A DNA stretch of 15,781 bases, taken from assembly GCA_002424305.1 (NCBI GenBank), contig DIQZ01000064.1, positions 8,436 to 24,216 of the forward strand, read 5' to 3'. Shown in pieces: positions 6,278 to 13,371 of the stretch; position 1 is the first letter of the stretch, and each line of letters begins with the position of its first letter. The notes beneath the pieces were generated by a model. It was given only the letters and a program-made list of their open reading frames with translations. It searched no databases and had not been told where the DNA came from. Source of the stretch: Firmicutes bacterium UBA5449 (lineage in GTDB: Bacteria; Bacillota; SHA-98; UBA4971). The position numbers and the translations under genes were made by a program.

Positions 6278-7279
6278 ATGACAAAGAACAAAGAGGCTCC
6301 GGATGCTAAAATCGGAACACCGATTTCCCGGATAAATCAGGCTCTTGCCGGTTCACTTGCAACCGGCCGGATTTCCCACGCGTACCTTTTCACTGTCCTA
6401 GACTCCGGTTTCGCATCAGGTGGGCATAATGCGACTGCATGGGAGTCCGGTGCCATGGCTTTTGCCGCTCGACTTAATTGTCAGGCGCCGATAGATGACA
6501 GTGCTTGTGGCAAGTGTCTTTCTTGTACGCTAATTCAAGAAGGCAACCATCCCGATATTATAATCGTTTCTCCTGATGGGTTATCCATCAAGATTGATCA
6601 GGTTCGCGGTATTCAGCATGATATGTCATATACACCCAGATATGATAAAGGGTTTCGCGTGACTATTTTGGAAAGCGCGGAGAAGATGACGCAAGAAGCC
6701 CAGAATAGCTTTTTGAAGCTACTTGAAGAGCCTCCAAGGAATGTAGTGTTTATTCTCATTGCAGGGAATCCATTAGGCCTGCTGCCTACTGTTAGATCAA
6801 GATGCCAATCAATACGTGTAAACTTCGGGGGAAGTGAGATCGGGGAGGATTTTTCGCCTATCATAGAAAAGCTGCGCAAGGTTCATTCATATTCTTCCCT
6901 TGAGGTTTTGCGTGAAGCTGAGGCTATCGAGAAGATAGTGCAAGATCGGGGAGGGGCCGGAAAATCCAGGGCGGAACTGGAAAAGGCGTTAGTAGCAGCG
7001 GCTGGCTGGTTCCGGGATGTGATAGTATTCAAAGAGACCCGTGAGTTAAGTCTTACGTCTATCAGATGTGGGGACAGTGCAAGCAAGAAGGTAGCAGCAC
7101 TCTCCAATGATGGGGAATTATATGGGGTTCATGATCTTATTTCAATCATTGAACGCATTGAGGAATCGAGGAGAAAGGTCAGGCAAAATGCTAATATGCG
7201 TTTAATTCTTGAAGCTTTGCTGTTTGACCTGCGGCGAAGAGTGTGTTCAGAACGGCAGTCGCACGGATATGGACTCTAA
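6278..7279 (+). CDS. holB: DNA polymerase III subunit delta' (HolB)
   Basis: A 333-residue clamp-loader subunit. Features in order: ISHAYLF (residues 32-38), a complete zinc module C68-x8-C77-x2-C80-x2-C83, HPDIIIV, IKIDQVR, the segment AQNSFLKLLEEPP (141-153) diagnostic of delta'/gamma/tau, and the sensor SRC motif (S174-R175-C176) that contacts ATP in a neighbouring subunit. The P-loop position (about 39-54) reads VLDSGFASGGHNATAW and has no GxxxxGK[ST], so this subunit should not bind ATP by itself, as in Escherichia coli delta'. The start ATG has only a weak GAGAG upstream and is 9 nt after darA, suggesting translational coupling. Two perfect 7-bp stem-loops occur in its first 90 nt. It continues into ricT, 18 nt downstream. 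Confidence 0.92.
   Translation: MTKNKEAPDAKIGTPISRINQALAGSLATGRISHAYLFTVLDSGFASGGHNATAWESGAMAFAARLNCQAPIDDSACGKCLSCTLIQEGNHPDIIIVSPDGLSIKIDQVRGIQHDMSYTPRYDKGFRVTILESAEKMTQEAQNSFLKLLEEPPRNVVFILIAGNPLGLLPTVRSRCQSIRVNFGGSEIGEDFSPIIEKLRKVHSYSSLEVLREAEAIEKIVQDRGGAGKSRAELEKALVAAAGWFRDVIVFKETRELSLTSIRCGDSASKKVAALSNDGELYGVHDLISIIERIEESRRKVRQNANMRLILEALLFDLRRRVCSERQSHGYGL
6309..6367 (+). other. Two consecutive perfect stem-loops inside the 5' end of holB
   Basis: AAATCGG (6309-6315) pairs with CCGATTT (6320-6326) over a 4-nt loop. GCCGGTT (6347-6353) pairs with AACCGGC (6361-6367) over a 7-nt loop. Both stems are perfect, 7 bp each, 20 nt apart, and within codons 11-30 of holB. Neither is followed by a U-run. 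They could affect early elongation or mRNA stability, or be chance. Confidence 0.3.
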
Positions 7280-7297
7280 AGAGGGGCTTTGTAAGTT

Positions 7298-8539
7298 ATG
7301 GTAAAAGTGGTCGGAGTCAGATTCAGAGAAGCAGGTAAAATTTACTATTTCGACCCTGAAGACTTAGAGTTATCGGACGGAGATAAGGTAATTGTTGAGA
7401 CAGTACGGGGGTTGGAATTCGGTGAGGTTGTCGGAGGGGCGGACATGGTGCCTGAAGACAAGATTACCTCCCCCTTAAAAAAGGTTATTAGAAAAGCTAC
7501 TCCTGAAGATAACGCTCGGGTTGAGGCAAACAGGGAGAAGGAAAAGAAAGCCTTCGAAATAGCCTTGGATAAGATCGAAGCACATGGCTTGCCCATGAAG
7601 CTTGTAGATGTTGAGTATACGTTCGATAACACGAAAATAATCTTTTTCTTTACTTCAGACGGCAGAGTTGATTTCAGAGAACTTGTAAGGGATCTGGCCG
7701 GGGTATTCAGAACTCGAATTGAACTTCGCCAAATCGGCGTCAGGGACGAAGCCAAGATGGTAGGGGGCCTTGGAACTTGTGGGAGGCTTCTATGTTGCGT
7801 TACCTTTTTGGGGGATTTTGAACCCGTGTCCATTAGGATGGCGAAAGATCAAAATCTTTCCCTGAATCCTTCTAAAATATCAGGGATGTGTGGACGTCTC
7901 ATGTGTTGTCTCAGGTACGAGCATGAAATATATCAAGAGCTACGTAAGGCCTTGCCGTCTGTGGGTAGTGAGATTGACACTAACGTAGGCACCGGAAGAA
8001 TTGAGGAGCTGAATGTGCTCTTAGGAATAGCCACAGTCAGGATGGATGACGGCACAACAGTAAGCGTAGATCTCCACAAGCAGGGGGATGACGCCAAGAC
8101 TTATCAGGTAGAACAGAATGATGACAACACTCTACCAGGTGAGCTAAACAAGGTTTGTTCTAGTAATTCTCAAGAAACCGGTAAGAAAAATGAAAAGGAA
8201 CGCATGACTGAAGAAAAAAGCCCTAAGTCAGAAGATGAGCCTACTAAGAAGAGATCCACAAAACCAAGAAGACGCAGGCGCAATCGACGTAGGAAAAAAC
8301 AGGGACAGGCCCAGTCAGGTGAAGCAAAGCAAGACACATCTTCGGAAAAGTCGGTTAAGAGTAAAGAAGCAGGGGCAAGCTCAAAGACGAAAAGAGATGA
8401 CAAAGACAGTAAGAGCCATTCAATGTCCAAACCTCGAAGAAGGAGAAGGAGGAAGAATCCAAGATCGTCCTCTAAACCTCAGCAAGAGACCGGTAATGCC
8501 TCTCCATCCAAAGAGAAGCTTACAGGAACCGGCAGGTGA
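7298..8539 (+). CDS. ricT: RicT (YaaT), PSP1-domain protein with long basic C-terminal tail
   Basis: A 413-residue protein. Residues 1-265 are RicT: an N-terminal KVVGVRFREAGKIYYF, then the PSP1 core with GTCGRLLCCVTFLGDF (C161, C166, C167) and GMCGRLMCCLRYE (C198, C203, C204). In Bacillus subtilis RicT acts with RicA and RicF in a complex carrying iron-sulfur clusters that affects sporulation, competence and biofilm formation through RNA maturation with RNase Y; these cysteines match that role. Residues ~266-413 are an added low-complexity, lysine/serine/arginine-rich tail with two arginine clusters (322-334 and 379-389). The Bacillus protein is about 275 residues, so the tail is an extension. 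SD GAGGGG lies 11 nt before ATG. It overlaps rsmI by one base, whereas yabA, yabB and yazA intervene in Bacillus. Confidence 0.93.
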   Translation: MVKVVGVRFREAGKIYYFDPEDLELSDGDKVIVETVRGLEFGEVVGGADMVPEDKITSPLKKVIRKATPEDNARVEANREKEKKAFEIALDKIEAHGLPMKLVDVEYTFDNTKIIFFFTSDGRVDFRELVRDLAGVFRTRIELRQIGVRDEAKMVGGLGTCGRLLCCVTFLGDFEPVSIRMAKDQNLSLNPSKISGMCGRLMCCLRYEHEIYQELRKALPSVGSEIDTNVGTGRIEELNVLLGIATVRMDDGTTVSVDLHKQGDDAKTYQVEQNDDNTLPGELNKVCSSNSQETGKKNEKERMTEEKSPKSEDEPTKKRSTKPRRRRRNRRRKKQGQAQSGEAKQDTSSEKSVKSKEAGASSKTKRDDKDSKSHSMSKPRRRRRRKNPRSSSKPQQETGNASPSKEKLTGTGR

Positions 8540-9285
8540 TGTCAGTGATTTCTCCCGGAACGCTTTACGTTTGTGGGACACCTATAGGCAATCTTGAGGA
8601 TATTACAATCCGCGCTCTGAATGTATTTCGTGAGGTGGATCTCATAGCCGCTGAGGACACTCGTAGGACGCGAAAACTCTTGTCTCACTATGACATTTCT
8701 ACCAGGACTATAAGTTATCATGAGCACAATGAATTTTCCAGGGCATCACAGCTCATAACGATGATAGAAGAAGGAAAGAGTATTGCGCTTGTGACTGACG
8801 CAGGAATGCCGGGGATTTCTGATCCAGGAGCTCACCTGGTTGACAGTGCTCTCTCAAATGATCTGAAAGTGGTGTCAATCCCTGGACCATCTGCAGTTAC
8901 ATCCGCTCTTTCAGTGTCGGGGTTTTCCGCTGATGAATTCACATTTGTCGGTTTTCTTCCGCGAAAAGGCAAACGACGCAGAGAAGCTCTGGAAGACTTG
9001 GCGAGCGAAACAAGAACCGTAGTTATTTATGAGTCCCCTTATAGGCTTTCAAGGACTCTGTCAGACTTACTATCTGTCCTGGGTGGTAGTAGGAAGGTAG
9101 TTGTTGCGAGAGAGCTTACTAAGCTCCATGAGGAAGTGGTTAAGGGAACTCTTGAAGAAGTGTCAGAGACGTTTTCTGTTAGGACGGCAAAGGGTGAGAT
9201 TGTCATATTGGTTGGAGAGAAGGACAAGGAAAAGGGGCATCAAGAATCAAAGGATGATGCCCCTGTAAGTCTCGTGATGACCTAG
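8539..9285 (+). CDS. rsmI: 16S rRNA (cytidine1402-2'-O)-methyltransferase RsmI
   Basis: A 248-residue SAM-dependent methyltransferase of the tetrapyrrole-methylase fold that 2'-O-methylates C1402 of 16S rRNA in the decoding centre. Motifs: GTPIGNLEDIT (13-23), AAEDTR (37-42), SYHEHNE (59-65), LVTDAGMPGISDPG (84-97), IPGPSAV, and GFLPRKG. The start overlaps the ricT stop as TGATG (ATG 8539). GTG 8536 and GTG 8545 are alternatives; the last has AGGTGA with 5-nt spacing. Coupled translation with ricT is likely. It is about 40 residues shorter than the Bacillus enzyme, ending after the fold core in a charged tail and lacking most of the small C-terminal region. It is convergent with abrB, ending at a bidirectional terminator. 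Confidence 0.94.
   Translation: MSVISPGTLYVCGTPIGNLEDITIRALNVFREVDLIAAEDTRRTRKLLSHYDISTRTISYHEHNEFSRASQLITMIEEGKSIALVTDAGMPGISDPGAHLVDSALSNDLKVVSIPGPSAVTSALSVSGFSADEFTFVGFLPRKGKRRREALEDLASETRTVVIYESPYRLSRTLSDLLSVLGGSRKVVVARELTKLHEEVVKGTLEEVSETFSVRTAKGEIVILVGEKDKEKGHQESKDDAPVSLVMT
9234..9263 (+). other. Stem-loop within the 3' end of rsmI
   Basis: GGGGCATCA (9234-9242) pairs perfectly with TGATGCCCC (9255-9263) over a 12-nt loop. It lies inside the coding sequence, about 20 nt before the stop, and has no U-run. It may protect or pause the message ahead of the terminator at 9321-9342. Confidence 0.35.
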
Positions 9286-9320
9286 GGATAGAACGAAAGA
9301 GACTCTTACGGATTCCTACA

Positions 9321-9342
9321 AATTAGTCTGCTTAGACTAATT
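9321..9342. terminator. Bidirectional terminator shared by rsmI and abrB
   Basis: AATTAGTCT (9321-9329) and AGACTAATT (9334-9342) form a perfect 9-bp stem with a 4-nt loop. On the plus strand it is followed by CTTTCATT, on the minus strand by TGT after a T-rich stem end. The abrB stop codon lies inside the loop and stem. The position between two convergent genes supports termination in both directions, though the stem is AT-rich and the U-tracts are imperfect. Confidence 0.65.
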
Positions 9343-9577
9343 CTTTCATTGAGTCCAGGCAGTCCGGGCAGATGTTCTTATCCCTGAAAATCTTTATGTT
9401 GTCAGCATTACCACAGAAAATACAAGCGGGTTGATATTTCTTAAGAATAATTCTCTCGCCGTCAACATAGATCTCAAGGGCATCTTTCTCCTCAATCTGT
9501 AGGGTCCTGCGCAGTTCTATAGGAATTACGACGCGACCTAGTTCATCGACTTTGCGAACAATACCTGTTGATTTCAT
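9332..9577 (-). CDS. abrB: AbrB transition-state regulator with C-terminal zinc-ribbon-like tail
   Basis: An 81-residue regulator. Residues 1-48 are a near-canonical AbrB swapped-hairpin DNA-binding domain (STGIVRKVDELGRVVIPIEL, then RRTLQIEEKDALEIYVD). Instead of the Bacillus AbrB multimerisation domain, the C-terminus has CIFCG (C52, C55) and CPDC (C70, C73), a four-cysteine arrangement common in clostridial AbrB proteins and probably binding zinc. AbrB represses post-exponential genes and is normally shut off by Spo0A. A strong SD (AGGAGGG) precedes ATG, and a good sigma-A promoter lies at 9638-9666. I looked for Spo0A boxes (TGTCGAA) near the promoter and saw none; two DnaA-box-like sites are adjacent instead. 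Orientation opposite to its neighbours matches Bacillus subtilis. Confidence 0.93.
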   Translation of the reverse strand: MKSTGIVRKVDELGRVVIPIELRRTLQIEEKDALEIYVDGERIILKKYQPACIFCGNADNIKIFRDKNICPDCLDSMKELV

Positions 9578-9637
9578 AATAGCGCTCCCTCCTCTTCGAG
9601 CCCTTTAGCTTGGTAGGACTAGATAGTTTACGCCCCA

Positions 9638-9666
9638 ACTATACTTTATTTTCCAAGCCAAGTCAA
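9638..9666 (-). promoter_or_regulatory. Sigma-A promoter of abrB
   Basis: Read on the minus strand: -35 TTGACT (9666-9661), a 17-nt spacer, -10 TATAGT (9643-9638). This is a near-consensus housekeeping promoter giving a leader of roughly 50 nt before the abrB ATG. Confidence 0.8.
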
Positions 9667-9671
9667 GGCTT

Positions 9672-9691
9672 TGTTGATAATTTGTGGATAA
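9672..9691 (-). promoter_or_regulatory. Two DnaA-box-like sites upstream of abrB
   Basis: On the minus strand, TTATCCACA (9691-9683) is a perfect DnaA box and TTATCAACA (9680-9672) is a one-mismatch box, in the same orientation and 11 bp apart start to start. They lie 5 bp upstream of the abrB -35 element. Box matches are seen directly; binding is inferred. Confidence 0.5.
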
Positions 9692-9796
9692 TATTCCAGA
9701 AGACGCGTAATAGTCCAAAATATGTAGCAACTCAGGTGTTTTCAGTTTATACTCACTTACTTATATAGTACGTCAATATCCGAAATGTGACCTTGC

Positions 9797-9826
9797 TTGA
9801 CAGTATTAGACGGCAAGAGATATATT
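9797..9826 (+). promoter_or_regulatory. Sigma-A promoter of metG
   Basis: -35 TTGACA (9797-9802), an 18-nt spacer, -10 TATATT (9821-9826). It is a strong housekeeping match 67 nt upstream of the metG start. Confidence 0.78.
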
Positions 9827-9893
9827 GAGGGCAATGCAAGCCTGTTTATGGTTATAATTGGTGTGTAGATGGCAATAGACGGGGGTGTTCTGA

Positions 9894-11897
9894 TTGGCTC
9901 AATATTATATTACAACCGCCATAGACTACGTGAACGGTGATCCGCATCTTGGGCATGCTTATGAGAAAATAGGAGCGGACGTAATTGCCCGCTTCAAGCG
10001 ATTGGCAGGATACGATACGTTTTTCCTTACAGGGACCGACGAACACAGTCTCAATGTGGCGAGACAGGCTGAAACAGAAGGACTTTCCACAAAAGAATTT
10101 TGTGACATCATGGCAGGACGTTTTCGCGATGCATGGGACAAGCTTAATATCAGCTACGATAGATTCATCAGGACTACAGACAGTGATCACGTTGCTACGG
10201 TTCAGGACATTGTGAGAAGGGCAAATGAGAGAGGCTACATCTATAAAGGTACATACTCCGGGTACTATTGTGTCTCATGCGAGAGGTTCATAGAAAAAGG
10301 AGATCTCATTGACGGAAAGTGCCCTTTTCATCCCAGTCGAGAACCTGAATGGGTTGAGGAAACAAACTACTTCTTTGCTCTCTCTAAGTTCCAGGAGCCT
10401 CTGCTTCGTCATATCAAGGAACATCCTGACTTTATCTTACCGGCAGCCAGACGAAATGAGGTAGTGAACAGAATCAAGGAAGGACTCCAAGACGTAAGTG
10501 TGTCTCGCTCTACACTGACTTGGGGTGTTCCTTTTCCGAAAGAAATTGATGATAATCAGGTGGTGTATGTCTGGTTTGATGCTCTCATCAACTACTTGAC
10601 AGGCGCAGGTTATGTTCCGGGTACAGACGAGTTCGGCAAATGGTGGCCTGCTAACGTGCACTATATCGGTAAGGATATCACTTGGTTTCACTGCGTGATC
10701 TGGCCTGCAGCCCTCATGGCAGCAGGAGTGCCTCTTCCTAAGACCATATTCGGTCATGGATTTGTCACGTTCAAAGGCGCGAAGATGTCAAAGTCTGAGG
10801 GGATCGTTGTAGATCCGCTTAAAGTAGCGGACAGTCTGGGAGCAGACCCGCTCAGGTACTATCTCATGAGAGTCGTACCCCATGGACAAGACGGAGACTT
10901 CTCTTTTGAAGGATTGGCAGAGCTCTACAATAGTGATCTGGCAAATGATTTAGGGAATCTCGTTAATCGGACTATCGCTATGGTGCAGAAATACTTTAAG
11001 GGGAAAGTTCCTTCTCCCTCCGGAGTATATGACCCTCTTGACGAGGAGCTGAGAGCGCTTGGCATAACCGCCGGCAAGAAAGCTCATGAGAAGATGGAGG
11101 AACTTGATCCTACAGGTGCTCTTGATGAGATATGGAGCCTAGTTGCTGCAGCTAACAAGTATATTGAGGACGCTGCACCCTGGGTTCTCGCAAGAGAAGA
11201 TAAGAGAGAGCGCCTGACTACGGTTATGCTAAATCTCGTAGAAGCTATTGCAGAGGCAGTAGTGATGCTTTCGCCTTTCATTCCCGATGCTTCACAGAGG
11301 ATCTGGGATGTGCTTGGGCTTGAAGGAAAGCCTGAGGATATTGGGTGGAAAGGGAATCCGGAGGTGGCAGGTTTGCTGCCGGGTAGTCAGGTAACAAGGA
11401 TCGGACCTCTTTTCCCCAGACTTGACATGGAGCGCTCTGATTTTTCAACAGGTGAGTTTCGCCTGGCTGAGCTTGCTCAAGAGAAGAAAAAAGAAGGCAG
11501 GAAAGGGCAGCCGAGCACATCTGTAAAAAGAACAGCAGATACAGGTAAAGGAGACGAAAAAGTGAGCGACTTGATTTCTATAGATGATTTTGCGAAGCTT
11601 GATCTTCGGGTAGCAGAAGTTCTCACAGCTGAAAGAGTAGAAGGCACAGATAAGCTTGTTAAGCTCGAAATTGATCTGGGAACTGAGAAGCGTCAGATTG
11701 TGGCAGGTATTGCCCAGTTTTACACGCCTGAAGAGCTCATAGGCAAACATATTGTGGTAGTTGCCAATCTGGAGCCGGCTCGGATAAGGGGTGTTGAGTC
11801 CAGAGGTATGCTCCTTGCCGGTTCTACTGAAGACCGCAAAGAGCTTGCAGTAATTACAGTAGACAGGCCTCTGTCAAAAGGGTCAAAAGTACGTTAG
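9894..11897 (+). CDS. metG: Methionyl-tRNA synthetase with C-terminal tRNA-binding domain
   Basis: A 667-residue class I synthetase charging tRNA-Met. HLGH at 18-21 is the HIGH motif and KMSKS at 297-301 is exact. A zinc knuckle C126-x2-C129 / C143-x2-H146 lies in the connective-peptide insert. YVWFDALINY (225-234), the anticodon-domain helices, then a Lys/Glu-rich linker (about 530-558) lead to a Trbp111/Arc1p-type tRNA-binding OB domain from about 561 (DFAKLDLRVAEV, later GVESRGMLLA). The start is TTG at 9894, supported by GGGGGTG 6 nt upstream and by the family N-terminus YYITTAIDYVNGDPHLGHA. It has its own sigma-A promoter and is followed by tatD after 15 nt, as metS-yabD in Bacillus. No T-box leader was seen. 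Confidence 0.97.
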   Translation: MAQYYITTAIDYVNGDPHLGHAYEKIGADVIARFKRLAGYDTFFLTGTDEHSLNVARQAETEGLSTKEFCDIMAGRFRDAWDKLNISYDRFIRTTDSDHVATVQDIVRRANERGYIYKGTYSGYYCVSCERFIEKGDLIDGKCPFHPSREPEWVEETNYFFALSKFQEPLLRHIKEHPDFILPAARRNEVVNRIKEGLQDVSVSRSTLTWGVPFPKEIDDNQVVYVWFDALINYLTGAGYVPGTDEFGKWWPANVHYIGKDITWFHCVIWPAALMAAGVPLPKTIFGHGFVTFKGAKMSKSEGIVVDPLKVADSLGADPLRYYLMRVVPHGQDGDFSFEGLAELYNSDLANDLGNLVNRTIAMVQKYFKGKVPSPSGVYDPLDEELRALGITAGKKAHEKMEELDPTGALDEIWSLVAAANKYIEDAAPWVLAREDKRERLTTVMLNLVEAIAEAVVMLSPFIPDASQRIWDVLGLEGKPEDIGWKGNPEVAGLLPGSQVTRIGPLFPRLDMERSDFSTGEFRLAELAQEKKKEGRKGQPSTSVKRTADTGKGDEKVSDLISIDDFAKLDLRVAEVLTAERVEGTDKLVKLEIDLGTEKRQIVAGIAQFYTPEELIGKHIVVVANLEPARIRGVESRGMLLAGSTEDRKELAVITVDRPLSKGSKVR

Positions 11898-11912
11898 GTG
11901 GGTTATTGAAGC

Positions 11913-12713
11913 TTGGATTTATCTATGTGTGAAAACGATATTAATCTGATAGATACTCATGTGCATCTAGATCACGAACGATTTTCTGATGACCTGGATC
12001 AAGTGATAGAGAGGGCAAAATCATCACGTGTCTGGCCTATTGTCACTGTAGGAGCTGATTTGGCAAGTTCACGGCATGCAGTAGAATGCGTAACGCGTTA
12101 TCCGGGTGTCATTGCAACGGTAGGCATTCATCCTCATGATGCTGCTACAGTGTCAGACAGTGTCCTTGACGAGATTAGGGTGCTGGCAGGTAAAATGGGA
12201 GTTGTAGCTATTGGTGAGATTGGTCTCGACTATCATTATGATCTCTCGCCTCGCGATGTTCAGCGCCGAGCATTTGCGATACAGATAAACCTTGCAAGAG
12301 AGCTTGGGCTTCCCATAGTTGTCCATGTCAGAGAAGCTTACAGCGATGTTATGACAATCCTAAGATCTGAAAGAGCTGAAGATATAGGTGGTATCATACA
12401 TTGTTTTTGCGGGGACTACGAGGAGGCAAGGGATTGCCTTGACATGGGATTCTACATTTCTGTCGGTGGCATTTTGACTTTTGCGAATTCATCTGAATTA
12501 CGCAAGATTATCAAGAAGCTGCCGCTAGATCGTATCCTTCTGGAAACAGATGCTCCTTACCTTACCCCTGTTCCTCACAGGGGTAAGAGGAACGAGCCTG
12601 CATATGTAGGTTTGGTGGCGCAAGCTCTTGCTGAGCTTAAGAATATTGCTCTAAAAGAAGTGACAGAGACTACAACTGCTAATGCAAACAAGCTTTTTGG
12701 CCTCAACTGGTGA
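11913..12713 (+). CDS. tatD: TatD-family metal-dependent deoxyribonuclease
   Basis: A 266-residue TIM-barrel hydrolase. Metal ligands expected for TatD are all present: H16-x-H18 in DTHVHLD, E102 in GEIGLDYHYD, H138 in VVHVREAY, H163 in IIHCFCGD, and D213 in ETDAPYLTP. The family trims 3' ends of DNA, and some members of RNA, and is linked to repair of oxidised DNA. It starts at TTG 11913, with AGGTGGG 10 nt upstream; ATG 11925 is possible but has poor spacing. It lies 15 nt after metG, almost certainly in one operon. Downstream Bacillus neighbours yabE, rnmV and ksgA do not follow here, so conserved synteny ends at this gene. Confidence 0.95.
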   Translation: MDLSMCENDINLIDTHVHLDHERFSDDLDQVIERAKSSRVWPIVTVGADLASSRHAVECVTRYPGVIATVGIHPHDAATVSDSVLDEIRVLAGKMGVVAIGEIGLDYHYDLSPRDVQRRAFAIQINLARELGLPIVVHVREAYSDVMTILRSERAEDIGGIIHCFCGDYEEARDCLDMGFYISVGGILTFANSSELRKIIKKLPLDRILLETDAPYLTPVPHRGKRNEPAYVGLVAQALAELKNIALKEVTETTTANANKLFGLNW

Positions 12714-12769
12714 GATTTATCGGCATAATCCCTTGTCTCTCCTAATATGTAGTACGGCACGGGATAACC

Positions 12770-12781
12770 GAGAACATTCTC
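12770..12781. promoter_or_regulatory. 12-bp inverted repeat just upstream of the unknown gene's SD
   Basis: GAGAACATTCTC (5-bp arms, 2-bp centre) ends 2 bp before the GGAGG SD at 12784-12788. It could be an operator or a small hairpin (GAGA, 4-nt loop, TCTC) at the ribosome-binding site. Short enough to be chance. Confidence 0.25.
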
Positions 12782-12797
12782 ACGGAGGCATTGTCTT

Positions 12798-13301
12798 ATG
12801 GATATTAATATGGTAGCCACGGAGTTTATTGAGGTCAACCGGCGTAGAAGAGAGCTTGAGAAGCGCGAAGAATACTTCAAAGGGATTCTGGCAGAGCATT
12901 TCCAATCCACAAAAACACTGTCGCTGGATACCGAACAAGGTAGGATTTGCTATCAAGCCTCTCAACGTGCGGAATACGACATTTCGGTTCTCCGAGAGAT
13001 CTTGCCTGAACCCATTTTTCAGCTTGTCACAAGACTTTCAGTGAACGATGTCTTGCTTTCACAGTTAATCAAAGACGGTAAGGTCGACGGTACAAAGGTA
13101 GAGAGGGCAAAACGAGTTAATTCTACATACAGGGTTGTAGTACAATCTCTTCCGGTTAAGCCTTCAATAAGTCCGGTGCGAGAGCTTAGCTCTCAAGCAT
13201 CCTCCCCGGAGATCTCACGTAAAACCAAGAAGGCTCAGGACAAACCAAAGGAAAAGTCGAAAAGGTCGCGTAAGCCTAAAGGCTCAGAAACATCTTCATG
13301 A
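12798..13301 (+). CDS. Uncharacterised protein with charged N-terminal helix and basic C-terminal tail
   Basis: A 167-residue protein with no family I can name with confidence. Residues 1-35 are a charged, probably coiled-coil helix (NRRRRELEKREEYFKGILAE). Residues 36-115 look folded, with GRICYQASQRAEYDISVLRE, then VNDVLLSQLIKDGKVDG. The pattern is loosely reminiscent of phage Gp157-type or nuclease-inhibitor-type small proteins, a resemblance by eye only. Residues 120-167 form a Ser/Pro/Lys-rich low-complexity tail ending in KSKRSRKPKG, suggesting nucleic-acid contact. There is no signal peptide or membrane segment. ATG 12798 has GGAGG 9 nt upstream, so it is very likely a real gene. It is 84 nt after tatD and convergent with the ABC operon; whether it shares the metG-tatD transcript is open. 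Confidence 0.75.
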   Translation: MDINMVATEFIEVNRRRRELEKREEYFKGILAEHFQSTKTLSLDTEQGRICYQASQRAEYDISVLREILPEPIFQLVTRLSVNDVLLSQLIKDGKVDGTKVERAKRVNSTYRVVVQSLPVKPSISPVRELSSQASSPEISRKTKKAQDKPKEKSKRSRKPKGSETSS

Positions 13302-13371
13302 AGGCCTTCCTAGAATGTCAAGCTTCGGGTCTGTGTATATATCTGACTTTATACAAGGCTGTACGCAGCTC

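Larger units (their letters stand above)
9578..9893. other. Divergent abrB-metG intergenic region (316 bp)
   Basis: It holds the abrB SD and promoter, two DnaA-box-like sites and the metG promoter, listed separately. A second weak plus-strand match (TTCAGT, 17 nt, TATAGT) occurs near 9750. No T-box consensus, S-box or tRNA is visible upstream of metG. A CTTGC/GCAAG inverted repeat (9792-9796/9813-9817) brackets the metG -35 element. Confidence 0.7.

Noticed and set aside
7345..7833. 162-codon antisense frame inside ricT
   Set aside because: Serine/threonine/leucine-rich mirror of a charged coding sequence, with no SD; a shadow frame.
8235..8597. Open frame overlapping the ricT tail and rsmI start
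   Set aside because: It is a +1 shadow of the low-complexity arginine/lysine-rich tail; no SD and no recognisable protein.
9672..9691. A replication origin at the DnaA-box-like pair
   Set aside because: Only two boxes, no cluster, no AT-rich unwinding element with repeated trinucleotides, and no dnaA or dnaN nearby.
9578..9893. T-box or S-box riboswitch upstream of metG
   Set aside because: No GGGTGGNACCGCG-type T-box sequence, no S-box core, and no terminator hairpin before metG.
13334..13355. TGTATA/TATACA stem-loop between the unknown gene and the ABC permease as a shared terminator
   Set aside because: Only 6 AT-rich base pairs with a 10-nt loop and no U-run on either strand.
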